A stretch of 64,000 nucleotides of DNA from Ceratopteris richardii (GCA_020310875.1 CM035435.1:72132492-72196491); one strand, 5' to 3'. Positions 23,901 through 35,539 are shown, numbered from the stretch's first letter. A program made the numbers and translations. The notes: generated from the sequence alone by a model not told the origin.

Positions 23901-25227
23901 TGCGCAGGAAAGAAGCATTGATTTTGATGAGACCTTTGCACCTACATGCCGTATGACTACTGTTCGGAGCATTTGTGCACTTGCAGCCCATCATGGTTGG
24001 AATCTACATCAGTTGGACATTAAAAAAGCATTTCTGAATGGTGACTTGCATGAAGAAGTGTATGTTTTTCAACCCCGTGGCTATGTGCAGAAAGGGCATG
24101 AAAACCATGTGTGCAGGTTAAAGAAGGCATTATATGGTTTAAAGCAAGCACCACGTGCTTGGTATGAGAAGATACATGCCTATGTGGTTGCACATGGTTT
24201 TGAGAACAGTCCAACTGAAAGCACCTTATATGTTAAGCATGCTAATGATGTGCTTCTGATCATTGTTGTCTATGTTGATGACATGCTGCTCACTGGTCCT
24301 ATTGAGAAACATATTGCTGATTTCAAGGCTGATTTGCATGCCTCATTTGAGATGTCTGATTTGGGGCATTTGCATCACTATTTGGGCATTCAGTTTATGC
24401 AAGTTGATGGTGGAATGGCTTTGTGTCAAATGAAATATATTGACACATTATTGTAACATTTTGGCCTTGAAGATTGTAAGCCTATTGCCACCCCTATGGA
24501 GACAGGTTTATGATTGAGTCTTCATGATGCTGGAGATGCATTTGATGCTGTTCTCTATCAGCAGGCTATTGGATGCTTGATTTACTTATGCATTACTCGG
24601 CCAGATATTCAGTTTGCTATCTCACAGATGAGCAGGTTTATGCATTGCCCAGGAGTCACGCATTGGAAGGCGGTTAAGCGCATCTTTCACTACTTGAGTG
24701 GTACTCGGCTACTTGGGTTGTTTTATCCCAAGGGGGGATCACTACCGCCAGATTTGCATGCTTTTTCTAACTCAGATTGGGCTGGTTGCTATGACACTCG
24801 TGTGTCCACCAGTGGTTTTTGCTTCATGCTGGGTAGCTCATGTATATCTTGGTTGAGAAAGAACTAGCCTACTGTGGCCACTTCTAGTTGTGAGGGTGAG
24901 TATAGGGAAGCTTTCACAGTGACTGTTGAGTGTGTGCGGCTCAGACGCCTTATGGCTGATTTGGGTGTTGGCCAGTCTTCTGCCACCACCATCTTCACTG
25001 ACAGTGAGAGCGCATTGGCAGTTGCGAGGAACCCTGTGTTCCATGCTCGCACTAAGCACATTGAGGTGCATTATCACTATATCAGGGAGAGGTTCTCTGC
25101 TGGGGAGATTAGCTTGGCATATGTGCCCACGCACGAGAACATAGCAGACCTTTTCACGAAGGCTCTGCCTAGGGAGAAGTTTGAAGCTTTCCGCAAAGCT
25201 TTGGGCTTACTTCCTTTTGTGGAGTGA
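20969..25227 (+). pseudogene. Copia 1 gag-pol, broken by stops and one frameshift
   Basis: Gag starts at the ATG at 20,969 (MDESSDVFYMLAVEDKLDGT). Domains in order: gag; a CCHC knuckle (CKYCKGNDHIIKNC, about 21,830); protease (WYFDSGATKHIT, about 22,055, active-site DSGA intact); GAG-pre-integrase (LWHACFGHLN); integrase (DVCG, FIDDFSRH, SDRGGEY); RT (KKAFLNGDLHEEVYV; YVDD intact near 24,270); RNase H ending at 25,227 (TDSESALAVARN, ALPREKFEAFRKALG). A 7-bp deletion near 22,312 relative to the 59.5-kb copy shifts the frame before integrase. In-frame stops lie near 21,191, 21,526, 23,272, 23,338, 23,566, 24,454, 24,511 and 24,865. Most are CAG/CAA to TAG/TAA by comparison with the sister copy. 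The protein cannot be made whole. Confidence 0.93.
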
Positions 25228-25290
25228 TTTCCACATAGCTTGGCACTTCCTTATACATGAGTGCCAGCTCCTTGTTCACCGCATCACTCC

Positions 25291-25301
25291 GAGGGGGGAT
25301 T
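25291..25301 (+). other. Copia 1 polypurine tract
   Basis: GAGGGGGGAT plus one T directly precedes the 3' LTR. Confidence 0.85.
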
Positions 25302-25532
25302 TGTTGATATATTTAGGTAGTGATGTGTGTGAACACACTAGGACCGTCGAGGCACTTTTTTCCCTTTTTAGGAGGTTTTTTTCCGTCGGCTTGTATATAC
25401 GCCTATTTCCCTAATGGGCTACTGATCTTTTGTACATTCTCTAGTAATACATTCAATATTGTGTGTTGTGCTCCAAGCTTCTTCTTCTTCCTTGTGCTAT
25501 TCGCATGCTTCTGCAGACGTCTAACTCCAACA
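25302..25532 (+). repeat. Copia 1 3' LTR
   Basis: 231 bp, ends as in the 5' LTR, followed by the ATCTT duplication. Confidence 0.93.
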
Positions 25533-25654
25533 ATCTTGGGGGAGCCAAGGCTCTAGCACGAGTCTTCAAGTTTATTCCATCTCCTCAGAGTGGCCATATA
25601 AGGGGTGTTTTGAGCTTAGAGAAGAATCTAGATGTGCCAAGGGCAAGGGCTATT

Positions 25655-26005
25655 TGTTGACCTTCGGATCCCGCAAACGCATGTATGCAAAGGATAGTAC
25701 AAAAAGAAATCTCACAAAAGTACTAAGAGAATAGAAAGAGACAAGAGAATCGACACCAGATTGGGTACAATCTCCCCCGACATACTCTGATGGACTAGTA
25801 TATCAAAGTATGTGTATTTATAGGTATTTCTCATTACGTCTTGAATAGAAGATACATGAGGGTGCTGCTTCGAAAAACATGCTTTTACAAAAGTCTACTT
25901 TATTTACAAAATCATGATCTACTATTTTTACAAAATCGTCGTTTTCTAAAATGATCTATTATGTTTACAAAAAATAACTCTAACACTATCTTCTAAATAC
26001 AATCA
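25655..26005 (-). repeat. Gypsy 2 3' LTR (partial match to the 5' LTR)
   Basis: Matches the right LTR from its TGTTGACC end to ctatcttctaaata. After about 26,005 the two LTRs no longer align well, so the 3' LTR is either shortened or altered by later events. Confidence 0.75.
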
Positions 26006-26177
26006 TAAGCATGTTCCATGTAAAAACACATGCATAGAATTGAAAAAGTAAAATTCAATGTGATTGTGAATGATATGTAGAAATCAAGTGATCATAATGT
26101 GGAGTTAGTGATGTTTTATGAATCCATTGAGATTCTTCAAGTGAGTGATTTTTATATTTAAATAAATATAGATGATA

Positions 26178-27610
26178 TTAGTTACATGTGTGTGTAGTAG
26201 TAACATCATAATCAAGTATTTTCTTTGGAACTAAAATTTCAACATCCTCTTCTAGCAAAGTAGGATCATCTAAAATAGGAGTGAGTGGCAAAGTTCCTTT
26301 AAAAGATTTCAATAAAATTATATAAAAAGAATTATGTATATTCCAATGAGAAGGTATGTCTAGTCTAAAAGTATTCTCATTAATTTTTTGAATAATACGA
26401 AAAGGTCCACAATAATGTGGGGCAAGTTTAACCTTAGGATGTTGTGAAATATTCTTCAAACGTCTTTTAATTATTCGTAACCATACAAAATCATTTTCAT
26501 TAGATTATTTAGCTACTCATTTTTTATTAACATTATGCATGTAACATTCTTGAATCTTCTTAATGTGCTCATGAACCTTATGAAGTGTAGAAATATGATC
26601 TTGTGCAAACGAATTAGCCATAGGTATGTCAGTTTGAGTGATATACATGGGAGTGGGAAGCTTTTTACCATACACAATTTCATATGGTGCACGTCCAATA
26701 GTGCTATGTGTTGTGTTATTATATGCAAATTGTAGTAAAGGAAATTTCTCATCCCAATTACTTGGATTATCTAAAGAATAATAACATAATAAATCTAAAA
26801 TAGTATTATCCATAGCTTCACTTTTCCCATTACTTTCTGGATGAATTACAAAGCTAAAGTCTATTTTAGAACCTAAAGTTTGAAATAATGCAACCCAAAA
26901 GTGATTACAAAAACGAACATCTCGATCTGAAAGTAACTTTTGGAAAACCATGATGTGGGAAAATACATTTAATAAATAACTTAGTAGCTTGAGGTGCAGA
27001 AAGAGTCTTTTTACAAGGAATGAAATATGCTTGTTTACTAAACCTATCAACAATTGTCCAAATCATATCATTATGAGATGAAGTTGTAGGAAGACCAATA
27101 ATAAAATCCATAGAAATTTGTTCACATGGTCCATTAGGTATGGGAAGTGGCATTAAGAATCCAATTGATTTACCATGCTGTTGTTTCACACATTGACACA
27201 CAATGGAATGGGAAACATACTGTGCAATATCCTTTTCCATATTTGGCCAAAAAAAAATCCTTTACATTTAGAAATAGTACTTTGTATGCCCCTATGACCC
27301 ATATACGGTGGCTCATGCATCTTTTTCAGAACAAATTCTTTAAAACCTTGTGTGATGCATAACTTGCATTGGAAATACAAAAATACATTATGAAAAGTGT
27401 AGTGTTCCTCACTAAATGTTGTAGAATTATTGAAAGCATTCCATGTTTGTGAAAAATACAAATCAGATGCATATTTAAGAATCATATCATGAAATGAATG
27501 AATGTGAAGAGCAAAAATATTATTAATATAAACAATATTTGTTTGTGGGGATGGGAAATGACTAAGGACATCGACTACAACATTAGCTTTGTCGGGTTGA
27601 TATTGAATCA
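26178..27610 (-). pseudogene. Gypsy 2 integrase with C-terminal tether
   Basis: Read right to left: the end of RNase H and the zinc-binding region (KMHEPPYMGHRGIQST, about 27,300); catalytic core pieces ISMDFIIGLP (first Asp), SDRDVRFCNHFW (second Asp) and HPESNGKSEAMDNTI (Glu); then the C-terminal segment CGPFRIIQKINENTFRLDIP and a short chromodomain-like start (VPKKILDY). Three frames are needed, so several frameshifts break it. The ending shortly after KILDY means the chromodomain is truncated or missing. Confidence 0.85.
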
Positions 27611-29045
27611 TAGGCTAAAAATTTTGTATGAATGAAGCCCATTTAATGTGTCTGTCAGAAATCAATGGTTGATTTAATAAATGCTTAATAGTTTGTTGGT
27701 CTGTTTTGATTATAACTTGAGAACCCATGAGATAATGTTTCCAAATTTTTAAGAGCATGCACAACAGCTAAAAGTTCCTTATCATATGTACTATAATTCT
27801 TTTCAGAAGGTTTAACTTTCCTACTTTCAAATGCAATAGGATGATCATTTTGCATTAATACAATAGCTATACCTAAACCACTAGCATCTATAACTACATG
27901 GAAAGGTTGTGCAAAATTTGATAATTGCAAAAAAGACGAATGAGAAAGTGCATGTTTGAGTTTTTCAAAAAAATGTTGGTGTGCTAATCCCCATGCAAAT
28001 TTTAACTTTTTCTTCAATAATAATGTGAGTGGGAGTGCTAAATAAGAAAAAACTTTTACAAACTTTCTATAAGAACTAGCTAACCTTAAAAAAGAGTGTA
28101 CATCATTCACAGATTGAGATACATGCCATTCTTTAATGACTTTAATTTGCTTTGGATCTACATGAACACCTTGACTAGAAACAATATGGCCTAAATACTC
28201 TAAATTCTTTTTGGAAGGAATAACTCTTTTCAAGATTTTCATAAAGTTTATTGTTGCATAACAAATTAAAGACAGTTGCTAAATGATTTTCATGGTCATT
28301 GTCATTCTCACTATATACAAGTATGTCATCAAAGAAAACAAGAACAAAAGCTTGGTAATCAAGAAAAATGCTATTCATCATATGCGCAAATGTAGCAGGT
28401 GCATTGGTAAGTCCAAAATGCATTACCATGAATTCAAAATGACCAGTCTGAGTTCTAAAGGTAGCCTTATAAATGTCATTTTCTGTCATACATATCTGAT
28501 GATACCGAGATTTAAGATCAATTTTGCTAAAAACATGTGCTCCATGAAGTTTTTCTAACAAATTATCTATCCTAAGAATAGGAAATCTATTTTTAATTGT
28601 GATCTTATTGTATAGTCAATGCACATCCTATAAGTCTTGTTCTTCTTCTCTACTAAGAGAAACTAGGCCTTATAAGTCCTTTGTGGAGTAGATCCTTAAC
28701 TTGATTAGCTATTTCTTGTTGATGTAAAGGTACATTCCTATAAGGTGCTTTATGGGGAGGAGAACTACGAGGAATTAAGTCTATACTATGGTGAAGAGAT
28801 TCCCTAGAAGGTGGTAGTTTAGAAGGAAAATCAGCCATAAAACAATCCTTATATGAATCCATAAATGATTTATGTGCATCAAGAAGTGTACGTGTATAAT
28901 CAACTATGTTATTGACAAAAACAATACATGAATTGTAGCCTTTTTGAAATGCATGTTTTACTTGAGTATGACTAACTAATGGAAATGGTTGGAAATCATG
29001 CATTGCAGACAAGGAAATATATTGATTTTTAAACTTAAAACTCAT
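27611..29045 (-). pseudogene. Gypsy 2 reverse transcriptase and RNase H
   Basis: N-terminal RT approach HHSIDLIPRSSPPHKAPYRN (about 28,790), then FSKIDLKSRYHQICM, FGLTNAPATFAHMMN and the catalytic VFFDDILVYS. RNase H follows as PFHVVIDASGLGIAIVLMQ and AFESRKVKPSEKNYSTYDKE. Typical Ty3/gypsy order and spacing. Frames change near 28,600 and 28,240, so it is inactive although the RT aspartates remain. Confidence 0.88.
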
Positions 29046-29160
29046 TGTGTGTGTATGATAATCTATGCATGGATTATAATGATGACGGAAATATATTGAT
29101 TTTTAAACTTAAAACTCATTGTGTGTGTATGATAATCTATGCATGGATTATAATGATGAC
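29013..29160. repeat. 74-bp tandem duplication
   Basis: ggaaatatattgatttttaa begins copies at 29,013 and 29,087. They differ at one or two bases, so the duplication is young. Its length is not a multiple of three. It lies between the protease and RT regions of gypsy 2. Confidence 0.95.
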
Positions 29161-29307
29161 AGAAAGGCATACCAAGTATAACACCATAGGATTGCAAAGA
29201 AGCAATTTAGAATGTGCATTGGTCTATGTATGAACCTATACAAATATGAACATTATGCACTTCACTTGGAACATTATATCTAATTCCTTGAAAATGCAGC
29301 TTTACCT

Positions 29308-29565
29308 TTATACATAGAAGGAAGTGGATTTGATTGGAGATCTTGCACTAGTGTATGAGAAAAAAAAATCATGCGAACTACCATCATCAGGTAAAATATT
29401 AACCACTTTACCATTAATAGTACCTTGCATGCAAAGTAAAGAATGGATAGAAATTGCATTACCCAGGGAAATTATCTCCTTTTCTAGTGGTTCTTCGGTC
29501 CAATCAAGTTGAATGTCTTCAAGCACCACCTCCATGTTGTGTAATTGAGCTCTAACAAGCTTCAT
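29308..29565 (-). pseudogene. Gypsy 2 protease remnant
   Basis: INGKVVNILPDDGSSHDFF resembles the gypsy aspartic protease core (ILxDSGSSHNF). The usual D-S-G-S reads D-D-G-S. The frame is broken on both sides. Confidence 0.6.
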
Positions 29566-29589
29566 GTCATTAGTTCAGAACCTACATTT

Positions 29590-30420
29590 AGCTTTAGTAT
29601 GACCAAACTTGCCACAATGCTAGCAAGTGATATGGGGCCTCTTTTGTTGAGCATCCATCATTGTCATTTGAAGGGTTGGAGGTTTTGTAGGTTGTAAAGG
29701 GGTTGTCTTGGGTACTGGTGAGAAATTGGATTGAGGTGGGCACTGTAAAGTAGTTGGGCATTGAAAAGTAGGTGGACGCTGAAAATTAGGAGAAGAAAGA
29801 CTAGTGAAGGGATGCTTGAAAGGAAAACGGGGCTTGATTGGTTGTTGTCTTTGGCGCATTTGTTGTAAGTGAATGGACTTGGTAATGGATTGAAACCCCT
29901 TCTCAGCATCATGTGCAAAAGAAATAGCTTCATAGAGGGTCGTGGGACGTAGTCTGTTGAGCTTGGCCTGGATTCCCATCTCCAAACCATCTTCATACAT
30001 CCATTGCAAAGTATCTTTAGGGATCGTTTCAAGTGAACAAATAAGTAATAGTTGTTGCCAAAAACGTTTAGTATAGGTAGACAGAGTATCTCCATCTTTC
30101 CATCCAAAAGTTGTCCATGATCGACAAGCATATAAGTGGAACTAGGGAGAAAGGAAGGACTTCTTGATCTTTTCTTGAAATGCTTTCCATGTGGTAGGGT
30201 GATCGATGCTATGGCGCAAAATATTCCACCATAATTGGGCCTTACCCACCAAATAATTAGTAACAAATTTCACTTTTTAACTTTCAGAGTATATTTAATC
30301 AGAATAGAAGTCATCAAACTGAGATGGCCATGAAAGAACAAATTGGCCATCCTTTTTCCCATCGAATTGTGATAATTCGAAATTTTTGGCACCAATATTG
30401 GACTACATGCCTTCTTCTTG
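29590..30420 (-). pseudogene. Gypsy 2 gag
   Basis: From about 30,390 leftwards: FDGKKDGQFVLSWPSQFDDF, KFVTNYLVGKAQLWWNILR (Retrotrans_gag type), a Pro/Gln-rich linker, and a CCHC knuckle at about 29,590-29,625 in which the second residue is a stop (C-stop-HCGKFGHTKAKC; TGG to TAG). Two frames are needed. Confidence 0.75.
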
Positions 30421-30676
30421 AGCGGTAATAATATCCCTAACCACCCTACCTAGGTTATTGTCAGCACTTTGCATTTGTTGGAGTGCAACATCACTTTTTT
30501 TTTATTTCATTCTAAGCATGTTGGAGTTTGTGTTGCAAAAGTTCCAATTGTTGCTCAATCTGTACCCCGGCTAGGGGTGGTGTACCAAAATCCTCAGTAT
30601 TATCGGAAGGGTCCATGGCCTTATATAGAATCAGAACCTAGGACTAAGCATGTGAAAAGACTTTTAACAATAGTGC

Positions 30677-30679
<3 letters not shown>

Positions 30680-30719
<40 letters not shown>

Positions 30720-30790
30720 GAAAGCGAATGAGATGCTTGATAAATAAATAAATAAATAAAGGGAAAAGAAGTGCTAAATAAATAAATAAG
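30680..30790. repeat. (ATA)n and (AAAT)n microsatellites
   Basis: A run of about eleven ATA units at 30,680-30,714 is followed by two short AAAT runs. They lie in the gypsy 2 leader. Confidence 0.95.
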
Positions 30791-30849
30791 GCAAATAGAG
30801 TGTTGAAAGTTATGTTAAATATAAATTAAAAGGAATGGGGTATCAAAAA

Positions 30850-30925
30850 GTGAAAATAGGCTAGTGGATAAAGCTTATCTCTTGGAAGTATGAGGGTGTG
30901 GGTTCAAATCCCGTACATGCTAACT
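30850..30925 (+). other. tRNA-like SINE head in the gypsy 2 leader
   Basis: TAGGCTAGTGG (30,857-30,867) fits the A box and GGTTCAAATCC (30,901-30,911) the B box, spaced as in a tRNA. No acceptor stem closes it, so it is not a tRNA gene. It is antisense to gypsy 2. The 3' end of a possible SINE is not defined, since no clear tail or duplication was seen. Confidence 0.5.
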
Positions 30926-31195
30926 AGGGAAATCACTAAGCCCTTATTGCCACTCACATGTTAGAATTGGTTCATGTGTAGCCAATGGTTGCCAATGGAA
31001 CCAAAGGGAACCAAAGTGAACCAAGAGAACCATGAGTGCCAGAGAAGCCAAAGATGTCAAAGTTATGCCATAGTTTTATGCCTTAGTTGATGCCTTAGAG
31101 TAAGCCAAAGGAGTAACCGAATGATATACAAATTTGATAAACAAATTTGATAACCAAATTTGATCAACTAATTTGATCAAATTTGAACAGTGAAC

Positions 31196-31375
31196 GGTCA
31201 GCACAATGAGCACAGGGGGTGCAGGGGTACAGTGGGTATAATGAGTACACTGAGCACAGTGACCACAGTGAGCACAAGGGGTACAATGGGTATATTGAGT
31301 ACAATGAGCATAGTGAGTATAGTGAGCACAGTGAGCACAATGAGCATAGGGCGTAGAGTGAGTATAGTGCACAGT
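31196..31375. repeat. 9-bp minisatellite (agtgagcac variants)
   Basis: About 20 diverged units of agtgagcac / aatgagtat / agtgggtat type, in register for some 180 bp. It lies in the gypsy 2 leader between PBS and gag. Frames across it are repeat by-products. Confidence 0.85.
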
Positions 31376-31520
31376 GCCAAATTCGAAAAATTTCAAAAAA
31401 CAAAAAAAACAAACTTGATAAAAAAACATGGACCGGATTGTTGAAATGGTTGTTGATTGACGAGTGAATGCCAGGAATCATGACCGGATGCCAAAAACCC
31501 ACCTCCGCAGACGCGCCTTG

Positions 31521-31533
31521 GCTTTCATACCAA
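31521..31533 (-). other. Gypsy 2 primer-binding site
   Basis: The minus strand reads TTGGTATGAAAGC directly after the LTR, a diverged initiator-Met type site. Confidence 0.6.
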
Positions 31534-32030
31534 TATTGACCTTCGGATCTCACAAACGCACATACGTAGAGGATAGCACAGAAACAAAATCTCACAAAAG
31601 TACTTAGAGAATAGAAAGAGATAAGAGAATTGACAACAAATTGGGTACAATATCCCCTCACATACTTTGATGGATGAGTCTATCAGAGTATGTGTACTTA
31701 GAGATATTTCTCATTATGTCCTGAACAAAAGATACATGAGGGCAATTCTTCAAAAAGTGTGCCTTTATGAAAATTTGCTTTATTTACAAAATCACGACCT
31801 TTTATTTTTATAAAATTGTTGCTTTCTAAAGCGACCTATTATTTTTACAAAAAGTAATTAAAATACTATCTTCTAAATATTCTTCTAAATATCTTCAAAA
31901 ATATCTCAATAAGTCCATGCACGTTCACACCCTCGTGAGTCTTCACCTACTAAATCAAAACACAAATCACATTAAAACCTTCAAGGCATAAAAATCCGAA
32001 TAACATTCCATTATTCCATAAAGTATAACA
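31534..32030 (-). repeat. Gypsy 2 5' LTR
   Basis: 497 bp between the PBS and the CTATT duplication. It matches the left LTR over about 350 bp. The inner end is TATTGACC, one base off the TGTTGACC of the other copy. Confidence 0.8.
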
Positions 32031-32699
32031 CTATTTAAGGTTGGGAGGAGATTGACAGGTACCTAAGTTGGATATTTCATTTCGTATTGAAGCTTGATTA
32101 AGAGAGGAGGAAAGTCATGAGAGACAACTCATCATCTCTTTGAGAAGTTCTTGGAAGGCTATTTCGGGTGAAGATTTTTGTGGAGTCACGTGTTCGATTT
32201 TGGGGAAGAAAAAGGAAGTTTGATTAGGAACTTAGTTAAGAGACTTGGGTGGCATGCAAGAAGAGAACTCACTCAAAAAAGTTATCTTTTTTGTGGCCCT
32301 TTTCCTCATGTGGCACATTCAACAATACATTGAATGAATCTAGACAAGACTGTATCTCCCATTGTTGAGGCTGAGCTTGAGCGACAGTACATTGAGGAGA
32401 TTATGCTCTAAATGCCAAAGTTGTAGGCATGAAGGATACTCTTTGGTTGATCCTCAAAGTGATTAGAAAAATAGAGCTATAGCCAATTGGTATTTCAATG
32501 CATACAGAAGTTCCATCTACTGATCCATCTAGCTCACACATACCAGTTACAAATGTGAGAACTTCTACAAGTAGAGACATCAAGTGATAGGTGAAATATT
32601 TGAATCCACCAAAGTACCCTAGATAGGTTAGAGCCAGGATGGCAATTGCTATAGAATAGCGGACTAGTAAGTGGGAGCAGTGCTTCTCATTTTCTGATA

Positions 32700-33693
32700 T
32701 TTTTGATGAAAAATAGAAGATCCAGCATGCCATGTAGAGTTCGATGGATGCTGCCCACTAACGGTGGAGGAAAACAAAATAGGACAATACAGAACCCACC
32801 ACTTGGGTGGATTGTAAGATCATACTTTATAACTTTGTTTCTCCAAATGAGCAAACTAGGGCTTTAGATACCTAGATTTTCCTACACTAGAGACAACTCA
32901 TAGTGCAAGAATATGCAAATAAGTACAGAGAAATCTTACTGGAGATAACAGATCAAAGTGCTTGATTTTCTTTAAGTACACAATTTTGTGCTTGGGCTTA
33001 GGGATACGTGGCATCCGCTTGTGTGCAAGGTGCACTGCCACACCTTAAATGAGGTAGTACAACTTGGAGGATGGACAATACTCTTGAAGTCAACCTTTAA
33101 TAGAAGAGACTACTTGGATGAGATTTAGGAAGCACACAACTTTAGTTCTAGTACCTAGAAGACATATGAATGTCATTCAAACTTCGAGTCATGGAAACAG
33201 AAAAGTTAATTCTTCCGGGGGTGACTGAGCTTTTCAATGATCTAGTTTGACACAGTAGCAGAAGGAAAAGGATCTTCATGAGGGCCTTTGTTACAAATGC
33301 CTAGGTTGGCATGCTTATAGGTTGTGTCCCAAGAAGAAGAAGAAAATATCTACAAAGATGGGGGTGGAGAGGCAGTAGTCCTCACCATCCACTCCATCAT
33401 CTAATTCATAGTTTGACCTTTTAGCTATAGACAGTGAGATGGGCCCCCCATCTAAGAACAAACAACATATCTTGAATATAATAATCACCAAGAAGGTGAG
33501 TACTATGCCAGATGTGGTATTGCCCCTAGTTGCTCATAAAGGGTATCAGTTTCCTAACACCGAGCTGGTTGTCATGAGTGGGGGGGTTAATGGTCATCTT
33601 GTTACAATATTGTATGACACAAGATTGATGCATAATGTTATTAATTCTTCTTTGGTAAAGAAATTAAAGTTAAAGACTAGTCCATATGAGTAA
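32700..33693 (+). pseudogene. Chromovirus gag end and protease remnant
   Basis: A CCHC-like knuckle (CYKCLGWHAYRLC, 33,289-33,327) has three rather than four residues before the His, followed by a Lys run. In the same frame a protease-like stretch follows (GGVNGHLVTILYDTRLMHNVI, 33,580-33,650) with DTR in place of DSG. The gag body upstream is too decayed to align by eye. It belongs to the chromovirus that hosts the nest. Confidence 0.55.
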
Positions 33694-34129
33694 ATCTACA
33701 AAGTAAAGTTAGGATGGGAAGGGATCTGAGATCTAGGATCGATGATTTGTCGAATTGCCAATTCAGATTTAGACATATAAAGATGAGCTAGATTTCAATA
33801 TCACCAAGTTGGCTAGATTTGATCTCATTCACACCAAACACTGGTGTTCCAATCAAGAAGCCAATCCTAGATTTTTGGACTCATGCATATCAATTTTATC
33901 ATAGTGGTCGTCGCATCACCATCTATGGAGAGCCTAATGTTCAGAAATACAGACGGATGTCTAACTTTGTCATGGTAAAAGTAGAGTGTAAGTATCTTTA
34001 TTACTTGTATTTTGAACATGCAGAGTTATTATCTTTTATAGATTCACACTAGTTTGGAAGCTCAACTAGCTTCTAGAATAAAAACTAAATTCCATCACTT
34101 TTTTTCTTCTAGAATCTTTCACCTCATAA

Positions 34130-35099
34130 AAAAGTGGAGCACAAGATTGAGCTAGTATGAGGAGCTCATCCACAGGCTGAATAGCCATATCGAATGAGTT
34201 TGCAAGAGGAGGACGAAGTACATCATATGATCAAGAAGTGTCTCAACAAAAGACTTATCAGATCAAGTTATTCATCTTTTGTGATCCTAGTGCTTTTGGT
34301 TTGCAAAAAGAATGGATTGTTCAGGATGTGTATAGACTATAGGGCATTAAATAAAGTTATAATAAAGCACAGATACCTGATGCCTTGCATCGATGATATT
34401 CTAGATGCATTAGGACGAGGTATTGTATATAGTAAGATAGACTTAAAAAGTGGTTATCATCAAATCAGAGTTAAGGATGATGATGTACATAGAACAAATT
34501 TTTGTACTAGATTTGGTCATTATGATTATCTTATAATACCCTTTGGTTTAACTAATGATCCAACTACTTTTATGATGCTTATGAATTATATTTTTTATTC
34601 TTCTATTGGTCAATTTGTAGACGATTTTGTGGATGATCTGTTGGTTTATAGTAGGAGTTTAAAATAACATGAATGACACTTACATACAATTTTTCAAATG
34701 TTAGATGAGAATACTTTGTACATCAACCTAAAGAAGACACAACTATGTTTATCTAAGGTTGAGTATTTAGAAAATATAATTTACATAGATGGAATTAGAA
34801 TGGATCCATGGAAACTTTTTGTGGTCCTGAGTTGGCCGATTCCTCAAAATGAGTGCCAATTATGAACATTCTTAGAATTATTAGGATTCTATAGGAAATT
34901 CATTGCTATCTATTCACACATAGCTATGCCATTGATAGATTTGTTGTAGAATAATCAAACGTTTGTGTGGGCTAGTGGGCATCAACAAATTATTGATGCA
35001 TTGAAACAAGTAGTTTCAAGTGCCCCAACTTTATTAGTGGTAGATCCACAAAAGCATTTTGAGTCGGAATTCGATTCTATTGACATCATAGTTGGTGTA
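34130..35099 (+). pseudogene. Chromovirus RT and start of RNase H, copy 1
   Basis: PYRMSLQEEDEVHHMIKKCL opens the RT, then FRMCIDYRALNKV, YSKIDLKSGYHQIRV, FGLTNDPTTFMMLMN and the catalytic FVDDLLVYS. Stops follow at 34,665 (TAA) and just after. The connection domain continues (YLENIIYIDGIRMDPWK, FYRKFIAIYSHIAMP). RNase H begins (HFESEFDSIDIIVGV) and is cut at 35,099 by LARD B. The missing part resumes at 48,934. Identical duplicates follow 3.85 kb apart. Confidence 0.88.
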
Positions 35100-35539
35100 T
35101 GTTGTGGAAGGACTCCATAGCCTTCACACAACTGAACTAATCAACTAAGAAGACTACCTAGCAAGGCCACACACTAGGAAGAGAGATGTCTTTCCACCCA
35201 ACCAACCCATCCAATATATAGCTCCAAGTCCAAGGGGGTAAGTCCCTCTCAAGGGAACATGTGTACCTTCCATCACATGGGTCCCTAAGGTGGTAACATG
35301 GTTTCCAAGCTTAGGATATCATATGAAATCACATGGCTTCTAAAAGAAGAGTCTCCAAGCTCTCACGTACAAACCATGGCTGGGAGAAGCTTCCAATCAA
35401 GCCTAAGGTACTCAACCTTAGAGAATTAGCCCTAAGGTTCAAGACCCATCTAAAAGGGGTAAATAAACCATAAATCCAAAGGGTTTCACACCTAGAAACC
35501 GAAGGGTTCTACCCCTTAGACCCATGTAACTATACAATA
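35100..35539 (-). repeat. LARD B 3' LTR, copy 1
   Basis: 440 bp; the minus-strand start reads TATTGTATAG rather than TGTTGTATAG. Duplicates are at 38,945-39,384 and 42,791-43,230. Confidence 0.93.

Larger units (their letters stand above)
20380..25532 (+). mobile_element. Copia element 1 with 5-bp TSD
   Basis: LTRs of 234 and 231 bp (TGTTGATATA...CTCCAACA) flank a full-length interior. ATCTT is duplicated exactly at 20,375-20,379 and 25,533-25,537. The primer-binding site and polypurine tract are in place. About ten substitutions plus small indels separate the LTRs, so the insertion is older than LARD C. It lies inside the chromovirus 5' LTR. The copy starting at 59,503 is the same family. 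Confidence 0.92.
25655..32030 (-). mobile_element. Gypsy element 2 (Ty3/gypsy, chromovirus-like), decayed
   Basis: Outer ends are TGTTGACC at left and GTATAACA at right. CTATT is duplicated exactly at 25,650-25,654 and 32,031-32,035. Excising the element restores ggctatttaagg, the string seen uninterrupted in the chromovirus 3' LTR at 49,769. The minus-strand order is LTR, PBS, leader, gag, protease, RT, RNase H, integrase, C-terminal tether, LTR. It was inserted into the chromovirus 5' LTR, right at its TATA-like site. Confidence 0.88.

Noticed and set aside
20969..25227. In-frame stops repaired by U-to-C RNA editing, as in fern or lycophyte organelles
   Set aside because: The sequence is a nuclear retroelement, there is also a 7-bp frameshift, and the stop spectrum is explained by deamination of methylated cytosine.
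31164..31661. Frames of Cys/Ala/His or Ser/Leu/Tyr repeats opposite gypsy 2 gag
   Set aside because: They follow the 9-bp minisatellite and the LTR; the periodicity is in the DNA, not in a protein family.
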